From positions 1 to 64,000 of the forward strand of contig NZ_JAHEAG010000016.1 in NCBI RefSeq assembly GCF_018596315.1: 64,000 nt of DNA, given 5' to 3'. This DNA comes from Bradyrhizobium sp. SRL28. Its GTDB lineage: Bacteria > Pseudomonadota > Alphaproteobacteria > Rhizobiales > Xanthobacteraceae. The translations under genes and the position numbers were made by a program. The notes under the pieces were generated by a model. The model was not told the origin of the DNA, did no database searches, and was given only the letters and a program-made list of their open reading frames with translations. Shown piece by piece: positions 17,170-26,696 of this stretch (its first letter is position 1; each line of letters opens with the position of its first letter).

Positions 17170-18375
17170 TCATTTCGTTGCCGTCACCGCAAGCTTCCCG
17201 AATGCGCCGGAGGCGGCTACAGTTGCAATCTCATCGGGGGAGAGTTCGAGCAGGCGCGTGAGAACATCATCGCGGTGGGATCCGATCGAGGGAATTTCCC
17301 GCCCGATCGCGCTACGCGCGCCCGACATCCGCCACGGGGCGTTGACGCCCTTGAATTCGCCGGCGGCGTCGGCGATCGGCGCGAATGTGCCGCGATCGGC
17401 AAGATCGGGATCGCCCAGCGCCTCGGCCGGGTCACGAAAGCGCGCGCTCGGAATGCCGGCGCGTTCGAGCATGGCAAGGCATTCGTCCATCGTGCGTTGC
17501 ACGGTCCATTTTTCGATGACCTGCATCATCGCGGTCCAGTTCGCGCCGCGCGCCGGCACCGATGCGAACCGCGGATCGGATGAAAGCTCCGGCAGGCCGG
17601 TCAGGTCGCGAAGTGCTGCGAAGTTGCGCGCCGACACCGGCGCGATCAGGATGTCGCCGTCGCTGGCGCACACGGGCCCGTAAGTCGGCCGCGGCATCGG
17701 CCTGGAGAATTGCGCTTCCTGCAGCTCGTACACCAAAAGGTTCAGCATGCAGTCCATCAGGGCGACATCGACGCGCTGCCCTTCGCCGGTGCGCGCGCGC
17801 TGCACCATTGCCGTCTGAATTGCAGAGAAGCCGAAAATGCCGCCGAGAATGTCGGCGACGAACACCGCCCCTGCGGCCGGCCGGTCGCGGTCACCGGCAT
17901 ACCGCATCAACGCGCGATCGAAGCCGCTCTCGGCATGGACGATCATCGCATAGGCGGCGCGCTCGGCCTGTGGACCGGTCTGGCCGTAGCCGGAGATCGA
18001 GCAGTAAATCAGTCTCGGATTGATCTTTTGCAACGCCTCATATCCGAGACCCAGCCGCTCCATCACACCGGGTCGAAAATTCTCGACCAGGATGTCGGTG
18101 TTTTCGACCATGCGATGCACGAGCTTGATCGCTTCCGGCGATTTCAGGTCGAGCGCGATACTGCGCTTGCCGGCATTGAGCTGGCCGAAATAGGCACTGT
18201 GGCCGTCACGCACCGGCGCGCGCAGGCGCATCTCGTCGCCTTCCGGTGGCTCGATTTTGATCACTTCGGCGCCGACGTCCGCCAGCAGCCGTGCACAATA
18301 GGGCCCAGCCAGCATTGTGGAAAAATCCAGCACCCGCACACCCTGGAGCGGCGATGTCGATGTTTGGTCCTGCAT
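17170..18375 (-). CDS. CaiB/BaiF family (class III) CoA transferase
   Basis: A 401-residue enzyme transferring CoA between carboxylic acids. The N-terminal block LDFSTMLAGPYCARLLADVGAEVIKIEPP is diagnostic, followed by RSIALDLKSPEAI and ENFRPGVMERLGLGY, which lies just before the catalytic Asp region (family Asp about 169). ISGYGQTGP is also conserved. It lies between the two-module acyl-CoA dehydrogenase (12-base gap) and the Bug receptor. It probably activates the imported acid for the dehydrogenase and hydratase; the substrate is unknown. Confidence 0.9.
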   Translation of the reverse strand: MQDQTSTSPLQGVRVLDFSTMLAGPYCARLLADVGAEVIKIEPPEGDEMRLRAPVRDGHSAYFGQLNAGKRSIALDLKSPEAIKLVHRMVENTDILVENFRPGVMERLGLGYEALQKINPRLIYCSISGYGQTGPQAERAAYAMIVHAESGFDRALMRYAGDRDRPAAGAVFVADILGGIFGFSAIQTAMVQRARTGEGQRVDVALMDCMLNLLVYELQEAQFSRPMPRPTYGPVCASDGDILIAPVSARNFAALRDLTGLPELSSDPRFASVPARGANWTAMMQVIEKWTVQRTMDECLAMLERAGIPSARFRDPAEALGDPDLADRGTFAPIADAAGEFKGVNAPWRMSGARSAIGREIPSIGSHRDDVLTRLLELSPDEIATVAASGAFGKLAVTATK

Positions 18376-18387
18376 GTTGCCTGCCTC

Positions 18388-20628
18388 CTATCTCGGCAAC
18401 CCGAGCCCGCGCTGGGCGATCAGGCTGCGCTGTATCTCGTTGGTTCCGATGCTGATCACCCACATCAGCGAATGCCGCAGGTTCTGCTCGAACCGGCCAT
18501 TGTCGATCGCACCCGGCATCTGCTCGGAAACGGCGGCGCGCATGCCGAGAATATCGAGCGCCGCTTCGCCGAAGCGTTCCATCAGTTCGCCGGAGTAGAC
18601 CTTGCTGATCGCGCCATATTCCGGCGGCGTCACGCCGTCGGCCGCGAGTTCGGCGCAACACATCATCAGTTGCCGGCCCACCTCGATTTCGCAGGCCAGC
18701 GTCGCGATCTTGTCGCGCACGACCGGATCTTGGCCGGGCGGTGGCCTATCGCCCTCGGCCGTCATCACATGCCGGCGCAGCTGTTCAAAGGCGTGAGCCA
18801 CCTTCAGCACGATGCCACCGCCGACTAGACCGCGCTCGAAGGCGAGCGCGCCCGTCAGAACTTTCCAGCCGCCATTGACCTCGCCGACGATGTTTTCCAG
18901 GGGGATGCGAACGTCGTCGTAGAAGATGTTGGCAAACGTGCCGTCATACATCGTGCTTGCCGGCCGGATCGTAATGCCCGGCGCATTCATCGGCACGATG
19001 AACATGCTGATGCCGGCGTGCGGCGGCTTGGCGTCCCTGTCGGTCCGGGCCGCAAGAAACATGTACTTGCCCCACCAGGTCGTGGTCCAGATCTTCTGGC
19101 CGTTAATGACCCAGTGCTCGCCATCCCGCACCGCGCTGGTGCGCAGCGCCGCGAGATCGGAGCCGGCCTGCGGCTCGCTGTAGCCCATGCCGTGCATGGC
19201 CTCGCCCCGCAGGATTTCCGGCAGATATTTTTGCTGCTGCGCCGGCGTACCGAACATCATCAGGGCGTTGGCCTGGATCGACGCGCCGATCCGCGGTGCC
19301 TCGCCCTGCTCCATCGTCTCCATGAATGCGATCTGCTCCAACGGAGAACGCGCCTGCCCGCCGAATTGCTTCGGCCAGCCGAGGCCGATCCATCCGGTCT
19401 TGCCGATATCGCACGCGAAGTCGGCGTCGAACTCGCGCTTTTCAAATGGCTGTTCGTCGAACCTGGCTTTCCTGTCCCCCGACCAGTTCTGATCGAGCCA
19501 GCGCCGCACCTGTTCGCGCAGCTCGTTGCCGGCCGGCCCGAGATCGTACTGCGGCAACGGCGCGCCGCCGCGATCCAGCAAATGCGCAGCCAGCCGCCGC
19601 CGCGCATCGGGCGCCCCACCGAGCGCGACCGTGTCCAGGTGCACGCGCTTGAAATGTTGCGCGGCCTCGTGCTCTTCGGCATAGCCGATGGCACCGAAAA
19701 TATGCTGGGTCTCGAGCGACACGCGCCGCAGCGCGTCGCCGCCGAAGGCAACCGCGCAATCGGCGAAATAGCGCCAGTCGCAGTCGCCAATGTCGTGGAG
19801 CCTGGCCGCATGATCAAGGACGAGGCGGACACCTTCGAGCGCGATCAAGCCATTCGCGAGCTTGTGTTGGATCGCCTGGAACTTTGCGATCGGTTGCCCG
19901 AACTGGTGACGCTCCTTGGCATAGTCCACGGCCAACTCGAACGCCCGCCGGGCCGCGCCATGCGCGCGCCCCAACAATGCTACCTGGGCCTTGAGGCTGA
20001 TTTCGTCGAGACTTGCACTTTCGAGCGGAAGAAGCGTCAGCGGCGCCGAATTCAGCCGCACCTCACAGAGCCCCCAGGCGCCCATCGCGCGCGTCGGCGC
20101 GAGGACGATGCCGGAAGCATCCAGTTGAACGAGAGCAATATGCGACTCGTCAACGGCCGCCAGAAGGTGCGTGGTGCTGGCCGCTGCCTCCACAAATCGA
20201 AGCACGCCTGTTCCGCGCGAACCGTCAATCCGGATCGAGCCAGCGCCTGCATCCGGATCGCAAGCGCCGAAGCAGAATGCGGCCACCGCCGTGCCAGCGT
20301 GCAGCCGTTCCAGCAGATCCACCGCTGCGTCGGCCCGCGAGCCTGAGAGCGCAAGGTTGGCCAGCGCGGTGGGCCACATCGGCGCCGGACATGCGGCTCG
20401 GCCAAGTTCCGCCATCACCACCAGGATTTCGCGAAGGCCGCCTTCGTCACGGCCACAACCGAGCGCAGCCACCCCCTGCCCGACGAGCTTGCGCCAAATC
20501 ACAGAAATATCGTCCGGGGACGGCCGTTCCTCGCCGCCGCCTGCGGCCCAATGCGCCTCGAGAAACCCGCGCAGGGAATCCCGAATCATCGCGGCGGTAT
20601 CGTCGCTCGAAAGCCCGCTCGCATCCAT
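18388..20628 (-). CDS. Two-module acyl-CoA dehydrogenase (fused)
   Basis: 746 residues, double the usual 380. The N-terminal module (about 1-365) has acyl-CoA dehydrogenase end motifs (DYAKERHQFGQPIAKFQAIQ and GAIGYAEEH) but its middle is poorly conserved and lacks the SEPxAGSD block. The C-terminal module (about 375-746) is canonical, with [29 protein letters not shown] for FAD and SIGTNEIQRSLIAQRGLGL. This resembles the heteromeric dehydrogenases of steroid side-chain degradation, where one of two paired subunits provides the complete FAD site, here joined in one chain. It lies 5 bases from the hydratase gene. Confidence 0.88.
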   Translation of the reverse strand: MDASGLSSDDTAAMIRDSLRGFLEAHWAAGGGEERPSPDDISVIWRKLVGQGVAALGCGRDEGGLREILVVMAELGRAACPAPMWPTALANLALSGSRADAAVDLLERLHAGTAVAAFCFGACDPDAGAGSIRIDGSRGTGVLRFVEAAASTTHLLAAVDESHIALVQLDASGIVLAPTRAMGAWGLCEVRLNSAPLTLLPLESASLDEISLKAQVALLGRAHGAARRAFELAVDYAKERHQFGQPIAKFQAIQHKLANGLIALEGVRLVLDHAARLHDIGDCDWRYFADCAVAFGGDALRRVSLETQHIFGAIGYAEEHEAAQHFKRVHLDTVALGGAPDARRRLAAHLLDRGGAPLPQYDLGPAGNELREQVRRWLDQNWSGDRKARFDEQPFEKREFDADFACDIGKTGWIGLGWPKQFGGQARSPLEQIAFMETMEQGEAPRIGASIQANALMMFGTPAQQQKYLPEILRGEAMHGMGYSEPQAGSDLAALRTSAVRDGEHWVINGQKIWTTTWWGKYMFLAARTDRDAKPPHAGISMFIVPMNAPGITIRPASTMYDGTFANIFYDDVRIPLENIVGEVNGGWKVLTGALAFERGLVGGGIVLKVAHAFEQLRRHVMTAEGDRPPPGQDPVVRDKIATLACEIEVGRQLMMCCAELAADGVTPPEYGAISKVYSGELMERFGEAALDILGMRAAVSEQMPGAIDNGRFEQNLRHSLMWVISIGTNEIQRSLIAQRGLGLPR

Positions 20629-20633
20629 GAGAA

Positions 20634-21443
20634 CTATGCCTGACCGAATTTCGGCTTGCGCTTCTCCTTGAATGACATGGTCGCCTCCTTGTGGTCGGCG
20701 GTCGCGAACGTCACCTGCTCGAGCGCCATCGAGGCCTCGAGCATCATATTCACGCGATCCTTGACGATCTGGTTGATCGACAGCTTCGTCCAGCGGATGG
20801 CCCAGGTCGGACCGTTGGCGAGCTCAGTCGCGATTTCACGCGCCTTATTCAGAACCTCCGCGCGCGGCACGACATGATTGACCAGCCCGATCCGCTCGGC
20901 CTCCTTGCCTTTCAGAAGGGTACCACGCATCAGATACTCCTTGGCCTTGTTGATGCCGATCAGCAGCGGCCAGATCACGGTGCCGCCGTCGCCGGCGACC
21001 AGCCCAACGCGCGAGACGTGCGTGTCGCCGATGCGCGCGTCCTCCGCCATCACCGTGATGTCGCAAAGCAGCGCGTGGGTCGCGGCGAGGCCGATGGCGT
21101 CGCCGTTGATCGCCGCGATGATCGGCTTATCGAGTTCGAGCTGACGCGTCACGGCACGGCGGCTGATCATGGGGTCGTGGATTTCGCCCTCTTCGAGGAC
21201 GTCGCCGCCCGGCCGCTCCGACATTGCCTTGACGTCGCCACCGACGCTAAAGAAGTCGCCCGCGCCGGTCAGCACCACGACGTTGACGGCGTGATCGTCC
21301 GCCAAATCGTCCCAGATGGTCCGCAGTTCGCGGATCAGCTTCTGATTGATGGCGTTGCGTGCTTGCGGCCGGTTCAAGGTCACGGTCGCGACCTTATCCA
21401 CAACCTCGACCTTCAGGCATTCATATCTGGCGTAGTGGGACAC
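20634..21443 (-). CDS. Enoyl-CoA hydratase/isomerase family protein
   Basis: A 269-residue crotonase-fold enzyme that hydrates or isomerises enoyl-CoA esters in the cytoplasm. VATVTLNRPQARNAIN and GAGDFFSVGGDVKAM form the oxyanion-hole region. AAINGDAIGLAATHALLCD and RVGLVAGDGGTVIWPLLIG mark the active-site helix, where the usual catalytic Glu positions are replaced, so an isomerase- or hydrolase-type reaction is possible. It is second in the GntR-led operon, directly before the two-module dehydrogenase. Confidence 0.88.
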   Translation of the reverse strand: MSHYARYECLKVEVVDKVATVTLNRPQARNAINQKLIRELRTIWDDLADDHAVNVVVLTGAGDFFSVGGDVKAMSERPGGDVLEEGEIHDPMISRRAVTRQLELDKPIIAAINGDAIGLAATHALLCDITVMAEDARIGDTHVSRVGLVAGDGGTVIWPLLIGINKAKEYLMRGTLLKGKEAERIGLVNHVVPRAEVLNKAREIATELANGPTWAIRWTKLSINQIVKDRVNMMLEASMALEQVTFATADHKEATMSFKEKRKPKFGQA

Positions 21444-21493
21444 ATTTTCCTCCGTTGTTATGTTTGTTCGAGCGTGGATCGAGCCACCCTCTG

Positions 21494-22360
21494 CTATCTG
21501 CGCATTCCGGGCTGCACCTCCGCCAGCGCGACGTGAAGCGACATCGCGCCGGGATCCTGTTCCAGCATCCGTTGCACGGATTCCAGATGGCTACGCATCA
21601 GGCGCGTCGCCGTCGCAACGTTTCGCTCACCCAGCGCCGCCAGGAACTGGCGCCGCTTTTCCGCCAGCCGCGCCATTGCGACGCCGCTCGACGAGACCTT
21701 GGCATAGACGAAGCGCATGTGAATTTCCGTGACCGAATCCATGATCATGGCGATCACTTTGTTTCCGGTCGACGCAGCGAGCAGTTTGTAGAATTCGCGC
21801 GAGCATTCGACGCGGTCCAGCAATCGCCCCTCCCGCGTCGCATCCTCGGTGCGCCGAATATTGGCCTCGAGAGCATCGAGATCGGCCTTTCGCGCATTGG
21901 CACAGGCCAGCCGCACCACGAGATCGAGAACGTGGACGCGCGCTTCCGACAATTCCCGGACGGAAATCGTGCCGAGACTCAACATGTCGCGCATGACGCC
22001 GTTCATGCGGCTGGTATCACCCTCCTGAATGAAGGCTCCGCCCTTGACGCCCTTCTGCAGCCGAAGCACGCCGGCCATTTCGAGGCTGCGCAAGGCCTCG
22101 CGCAGGACATTGCGGCTGACGCCGAGCTGCTGGGCCAGATCGCGTTCGGGCGGCAGCTTGTCGCCCGGCTTCAGGATGCCGAGCGCGAGCTGCTCGCGGA
22201 TCCGCTCGCAGATTTCCTCGAACGCGCGCCGCGTGTGGATGGGGCGGAATGTCGGCGCGGCCGGCGTTCCAGCCGCGCGGTGATCCGGAACCCGGTCGCG
22301 CCGGTTAGGCGACGAAGACCTGGGACGGGCGGGTGCGCGAGGGCTTGACTTGGTGCTCAT
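21494..22360 (-). CDS. GntR family (FadR/FCD) transcriptional regulator
   Basis: A 288-residue regulator. After an unstructured basic N terminus, a winged helix-turn-helix (about 42-110) contains [31 protein letters not shown]. The ligand-binding FCD domain (about 125-275) follows, with three metal-ligand-like His/Asp positions. The start at 22360 avoids an implausible extension. It is the first gene of the minus-strand catabolic operon and divergent from an acyl-CoA dehydrogenase. FCD regulators typically sense organic acids or their CoA esters, so it probably controls both units through the palindrome at 22375-22389. Confidence 0.88.
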   Translation of the reverse strand: MSTKSSPRAPARPRSSSPNRRDRVPDHRAAGTPAAPTFRPIHTRRAFEEICERIREQLALGILKPGDKLPPERDLAQQLGVSRNVLREALRSLEMAGVLRLQKGVKGGAFIQEGDTSRMNGVMRDMLSLGTISVRELSEARVHVLDLVVRLACANARKADLDALEANIRRTEDATREGRLLDRVECSREFYKLLAASTGNKVIAMIMDSVTEIHMRFVYAKVSSSGVAMARLAEKRRQFLAALGERNVATATRLMRSHLESVQRMLEQDPGAMSLHVALAEVQPGMRR

Positions 22361-22374
22361 GCGGTGAATTATTA

Positions 22375-22389
22375 AATGGATCACCCATT
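22375..22389. promoter_or_regulatory. Candidate operator of the GntR/FCD regulator
   Basis: AATGG-ATCAC-CCATT is an inverted repeat with perfect 5-bp arms, placed 15 bases upstream of the regulator start and 55 bases upstream of the divergent dehydrogenase start. Position and size suit GntR-family autoregulation. Binding is inferred only. Confidence 0.4.
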
Positions 22390-22443
22390 CAATGGAAGTC
22401 CCTTTTTCGGCTTCCGGCAAGAAAAGATGACCCAGGGATCAAC

Positions 22444-23583
22444 ATGAGCTTCACCGAGGAGCAGATCGCGTTCCGCGACACCGTGCGGAAAATGGTCGCA
22501 AGGCACGTCGCACCGATCGCGGCCGAGATCGACGAGACCGACCGCTTCCCGCTCGAGCTCGTGAAGCTGTTCGGCGAGATGGGGCTGATGCAGCTCTGGG
22601 TGCCAGAACGCTACGGCGGCCCGAACGGCAACCTGACCATGGCCTGCCTGGCCCGGGAGGAGATTTCCAGGGTCTCGCCGGCTTGCGCCTCGATCGCCGC
22701 ACTCAACACCATGTTCATCATGCCGCTGCTTCACTTCGGCTCCGAGGAGCAGCGGGCCAAATACCTGCCGATCATCGCCAAGGGCGGCGTCGTCACAGCG
22801 ATCGCAATATCAGAGCCTCAAGCCGGCTCCGACGTCACCGCGATCAACACGCGGGCGCGGAAGGACGGCGACAGCTACGTCCTCAACGGCCGCAAGCAAT
22901 GGTGCAGCTACGGCGTCGTCGCCGATTACATCGTGGTGATGGCGCGGACCAGCGACTCCCCGGGCGCCGACGGGATCAGCGCCTTTATCGTCGAACCGAA
23001 GACAATGTCAGGCATCGCGTTCGGACGCCACGAGCGCAAGATGGGCTTCCGTGGTGCGCCGAACACGCCGATCTTCTTCGACAATGTCCGCGTGCCTGCG
23101 GAGAATTTGGTCGGTGAGGAAGGCAAGGGTTTCCGGGCGTCGATGCGCGCGCTCGACCTCAACCGACCGACCATCGGCGCCCAATCCGTCGGGTTGGCGC
23201 AGGGCGCGCTCGACGCGTGCGTTGCCTACGCCAAGGAACGCAAGCAGTTCAAGAAGGCGATCTCGGAGTTCCAGGGCGTGCAGTTCATGCTGGCGGACAT
23301 GGCCATGCAGATCGAGGCGGCGCGCGCCCTCGTCTATGAATGCGCCCGAGCTGGCGATGCCGGCGACTGGAAACGCCTCAACGTGCTCGCCAGCATGGCC
23401 AAATGCGTCGGCAGCGACATGGCCATGAAGGTGACAACGGACGCCGTCCAGATCTTCGGTGGCTACGGCTACACCATGGACTATCCGGTCGAGCGCATGA
23501 TGCGCGACGCCAAGCTGACCCAGATCTTCGAAGGCACCAATCAGATCCAGCGCGTGGTCATTGCCCGCGAGTTGCTTCGATAA
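22444..23583 (+). CDS. Acyl-CoA dehydrogenase
   Basis: A 379-residue flavoenzyme introducing a trans-2 double bond into acyl-CoA. The ATG at 22444 begins [17 protein letters not shown]. Full set of motifs: [25 protein letters not shown] for [22 protein letters not shown], and the C-terminal [34 protein letters not shown], in which EGTN carries the usual catalytic Glu position. Closest in character to short or branched-chain enzymes. It is divergent from the GntR operon and shares its control region. Confidence 0.92.
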   Translation: MSFTEEQIAFRDTVRKMVARHVAPIAAEIDETDRFPLELVKLFGEMGLMQLWVPERYGGPNGNLTMACLAREEISRVSPACASIAALNTMFIMPLLHFGSEEQRAKYLPIIAKGGVVTAIAISEPQAGSDVTAINTRARKDGDSYVLNGRKQWCSYGVVADYIVVMARTSDSPGADGISAFIVEPKTMSGIAFGRHERKMGFRGAPNTPIFFDNVRVPAENLVGEEGKGFRASMRALDLNRPTIGAQSVGLAQGALDACVAYAKERKQFKKAISEFQGVQFMLADMAMQIEAARALVYECARAGDAGDWKRLNVLASMAKCVGSDMAMKVTTDAVQIFGGYGYTMDYPVERMMRDAKLTQIFEGTNQIQRVVIARELLR

Positions 23584-23644
23584 CGAAATCAGAATTGCGA
23601 TCTCTGGCCATAACGGGACAACTGCTGACGATCTGCGGCCCAGC

Positions 23645-24280
23645 CTAGACGTTCGCACGCCTGTTGGTGATCGCAGATTTCGCGGCCTCACCCGGCGCGA
23701 AGCCGTGCAGGAACAGTTCGACGGCCATATCGGCGAATTCCTGCGGGCCGATCGCGCCCTTGGGATCGTACCAAGTGTAGGTGAAGTTGATGATGCCGAA
23801 CAGGATCATCGTGTAAATCTTCTTGGTGCGCTTGACGATTCGACCCTCGGCGTCGAGTCTGACAAGAAGGTCGGTGACGACATCGACCAGCTGAAGTTCA
23901 AGATCCTTGATGGCCTGCTGCTCATCCTCGTTCAGGAACGACAGGTCGTGAATCAGCACGCGCTGCTCATGCGGCGATTTGGCGTTGACCTCGACGATCG
24001 CGCGAATGACGTTTTGAAACTGCGTCAGCGTCGGCCCGCCGGCCGCCACCGCCGTTTCGACGTGCTCGATCATTTCCCGGATATGGGCGTCCAGGATTGC
24101 GAACAGGATCGCTTCCTTGGAGTCGAAATAATGATAGAGCGCGCCGCGCGACAGCTTGCAGGCGTCCGCGAGGTCGGCGATCGAGGCGCGCATATAGCCC
24201 TGCGCCGAAAACAACCGGGCGGCATTGGTCAATATGCCGAGATGGATGCCGTCGTAATTCTCAGAGCGTGTTCGCGCCAT
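23645..24280 (-). CDS. TetR family transcriptional regulator
   Basis: A 211-residue one-component repressor. The helix-turn-helix lies at about 15-60 (AARLFSAQGYMRASIADLADACKLSRGALYHYFDSKEAILFAI), followed by an all-helical ligand domain related to FadR/AcrR-type regulators of fatty-acid metabolism. It is divergent from the FAD oxidoreductase-Liv-ligase operon across about 240 bases and most likely represses it. The ligand is probably an acyl-CoA or the transported acid, by context only. Confidence 0.88.
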   Translation of the reverse strand: MARTRSENYDGIHLGILTNAARLFSAQGYMRASIADLADACKLSRGALYHYFDSKEAILFAILDAHIREMIEHVETAVAAGGPTLTQFQNVIRAIVEVNAKSPHEQRVLIHDLSFLNEDEQQAIKDLELQLVDVVTDLLVRLDAEGRIVKRTKKIYTMILFGIINFTYTWYDPKGAIGPQEFADMAVELFLHGFAPGEAAKSAITNRRANV

Positions 24281-24522
24281 CGGATATTGCCCGCTTCCAT
24301 TTCAGCTTTAGCTCGCATTCCCAAGGACATGCTTAGCTGATTCAGCCGTCCTTTTTCAGGTATCGACGGGTCGCCCGGGCGCCGGTTCTGTCCGGGCCTG
24401 CGGCCGATCGACCCGATCGTCCTTATCGCAAAAAATTATTTGAACGGCCAGCCGGATTATAATACAATGATCTAGATCAAGGACAGCCCGGATCAACCGT
24501 GCAGCGCGCTTTGGGAGGTGGA

Positions 24523-25836
24523 ATGACGGTTATTAGAGCGGATGCTGTCGTGATCGGGGCCGGTGCCGGCGGGCTTTGCGCCGCGGCTCGCCTTTCCCAT
24601 GCCGGGCTTCATACAATCGTCGTCGACGACAAGGTGCGGATCGGTGGACGCGCCTCGACCGAGCAGATCGACGGCTTTACGGTCAATATCGGTGCCATCG
24701 CGATCGAACTCGGCGGGGTGTTCGAGGAGACGTTCAATACCGTCGGCGCGCCGCTCGATATCCGCACCCCGGAACCTGCCAGTTCCTTCTTCATCGACGG
24801 CAAGCTGATCGATGTCGGCCGCGGCGGCTGGTCGCTGCTGCTCGGGCAACTCACAAAGCAGGCCTCCCGCATCCTGGAAAAATTCGCCGACGCCCGCTCC
24901 GGCAACCTTCCCGACGGACGGCAATCGACCGAGGACTGGCTCAAGACCTACACCAGCAATGCCTCGGTGCACGCGATCTTCCGCAACCTCTGCGCCGCGA
25001 TCTTCGCCTGCAACGCCAATGAGCTGCCGGCGCGCGCCTTCCTGACCTATTTCACCAGCAAGGGCGCCTTCAAGCGTTTTGGCTTCTGCCCGCAAGGCAC
25101 GATCGGCGTCTGGAATGCGCTCGCGACCGCCATCAAGCGCAATGGCGACATCTGGGTGTCGACCCCGGCGGTGCAGATTCATACGACCGATGGCCACGTC
25201 GACGGCGTCACGGTTGTACGCGACGGTCAACGGGTGCGAATCGAGACTGATCTCGTCATCAGCAATGCCGGCCCCAAGACCACCGTGGCGCTCGGCGGTG
25301 AAGCCGCCTTCCCGCCCGCCTACGTCGAGCAGGTGCGCAGCGGGCTCAAGCCGGCCGCCAACATCGTCATCAATATCGCGAGCAAGGAGCCGCTGATCTC
25401 CCATCCCGGCATCGTCACCTTCGGCAAGACGCGGCGGCTGTGCAACATGGCCAACCTCACGGCGACCTGCCCTGAACTGGCGCCACCGGGCTGGCATCTC
25501 TATGTCGCCTATGCCGTGCCGATCCCGGCGCTTGGCGATTTCGATTCTGACGCCGAGGTCGAATTGGCGCTCACGGATTTGCGCGAACAATTCCCGAATT
25601 TTGCGCAAGCCAAAATCCTCTCAATCCGCGTCATGCGCGACGACTGGCCGGCCCAGCGCAGCTGCGCCGGTTACGACCTGCCGCGCGAGACCGGCATTGA
25701 CGGCCTGTGGTGCGTCGGCGATGCCGTCAAGCAATATGGCAACGGAGGCACGCAAGCCTGCGCCGAAGCCGCGAAAATCGTCACCGATGCGATCCTGGCG
25801 CAGCGGCCGCGCATGCCGCAATCGAGCCGGGTATGA
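24523..25836 (+). CDS. NAD(P)/FAD-dependent oxidoreductase, phytoene-desaturase-like
   Basis: A 437-residue flavoprotein. The start at 24523 is set by GGGAGG 5 bases upstream. The N-terminal dinucleotide motif VVIGAGAGGLCAAARLSHAG binds FAD, and the C-terminal LWCVGDAVKQYGNGGTQACAEAA closes the FAD site, as in phytoene desaturase, amine oxidase and carotenoid-type oxidoreductases. It overlaps the LivF gene by four bases, starting an operon with transporter and ligase genes. This suggests it oxidises or saturates the transported compound; the reaction is not known. Confidence 0.82.
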   Translation: MTVIRADAVVIGAGAGGLCAAARLSHAGLHTIVVDDKVRIGGRASTEQIDGFTVNIGAIAIELGGVFEETFNTVGAPLDIRTPEPASSFFIDGKLIDVGRGGWSLLLGQLTKQASRILEKFADARSGNLPDGRQSTEDWLKTYTSNASVHAIFRNLCAAIFACNANELPARAFLTYFTSKGAFKRFGFCPQGTIGVWNALATAIKRNGDIWVSTPAVQIHTTDGHVDGVTVVRDGQRVRIETDLVISNAGPKTTVALGGEAAFPPAYVEQVRSGLKPAANIVINIASKEPLISHPGIVTFGKTRRLCNMANLTATCPELAPPGWHLYVAYAVPIPALGDFDSDAEVELALTDLREQFPNFAQAKILSIRVMRDDWPAQRSCAGYDLPRETGIDGLWCVGDAVKQYGNGGTQACAEAAKIVTDAILAQRPRMPQSSRV

Positions 25837-26696
25837 GCGCGATGCCGACGACGATCCCGACGAAGGCGAGTATCGGCAGCGCGCAGGCCGCACCTGATCC
25901 CGCATGCCTGCTCGAATTCCGCAACATCCGCATCGTCTATGACAACGCCATCGAGGCGATCCGCGACGTCAGCATTGCGGTTCCCGAAGGCGGCATCGTC
26001 GCCCTGCTCGGCTCCAACGGCGCCGGCAAATCTACGTTACTGAAGGCGATGTCAGGGATTCTCTACACCGAGGAAGGCGTAATCGAGAACGGCGCCATCC
26101 GCTTCCGCAACGAGGAAGTGCATCGTCTCGCGCCCGACGAGTTGGTTCGGCGTGGCATCGTGCAGGTGCCGGAAGGACGCCGCGTGTTTCCGGCGCTGAC
26201 CATCGACGAAAACCTGCAGATGGGCGGCTACACCAAGACCGCCGCCGAGGCGCGCGACCGTCGCGACAAGGTGTTCGCGCTGTTCCCGCGCCTGTTCGAA
26301 CGGCGCGACCAGATCGCAGGCTACATGTCCGGCGGCGAGCAGCAGATGCTCGCCATCGGGCGCGCGCTGATGACTGATCCCGTGTTGCTGGCGCTCGACG
26401 AACCATCCCTGGGTCTGGCGCCCCTCATCATCGACCGCATCTATGAGGTGATCGCAAAGCTACGCGACGAGATGAAGATGACGGTGCTGCTGGTCGAGCA
26501 GAACGCACAGCGCGCGCTCGATATCGCCGACTACGCCTACATCCTGGAAACCGGGCGGGTCGTGCTCGACGGCACAGCGCAGAAGCTGGCGTCGAACGAA
26601 GACGTGCAGGAATTCTATCTCGGCGTCTCCAATTCGGGACGCAAGAGCCTGCGCGACGTCAAGCATTACAAGCGGCGCAAACGGTGGCTGTCGTGA
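25833..26696 (+). CDS. livF: Branched-chain-type ABC transporter ATP-binding protein (LivF)
   Basis: A 287-residue ATPase of a HAAT/Liv-type importer. Walker A GSNGAGKST at 60-68, signature YMSGGEQQMLAIGRAL, Walker B LLALDEPSLGLAP. LivF-type features include GIVQVPEGRRVFPALTIDENL. It has about 25 extra N-terminal residues and a basic C-terminal extension (HYKRRKRWLS) beyond the usual 235-240. It overlaps genes on both sides by four bases. With LivG, H, M and K it forms a complete importer probably for an organic acid rather than an amino acid, given the ligase in the operon. Confidence 0.9.
   Translation: MSAMPTTIPTKASIGSAQAAPDPACLLEFRNIRIVYDNAIEAIRDVSIAVPEGGIVALLGSNGAGKSTLLKAMSGILYTEEGVIENGAIRFRNEEVHRLAPDELVRRGIVQVPEGRRVFPALTIDENLQMGGYTKTAAEARDRRDKVFALFPRLFERRDQIAGYMSGGEQQMLAIGRALMTDPVLLALDEPSLGLAPLIIDRIYEVIAKLRDEMKMTVLLVEQNAQRALDIADYAYILETGRVVLDGTAQKLASNEDVQEFYLGVSNSGRKSLRDVKHYKRRKRWLS

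Noticed and set aside
19018-20346. Long plus-strand open frame (442 codons) opposite the two-module acyl-CoA dehydrogenase
   Set aside because: Arg/His/Gln-rich translation without any domain; an antisense shadow produced by high GC.
24431-24475. TTGAAC and TATAAT boxes before the FAD oxidoreductase
   Set aside because: Spacing of 12 bases is too short for a normal sigma-70 promoter.
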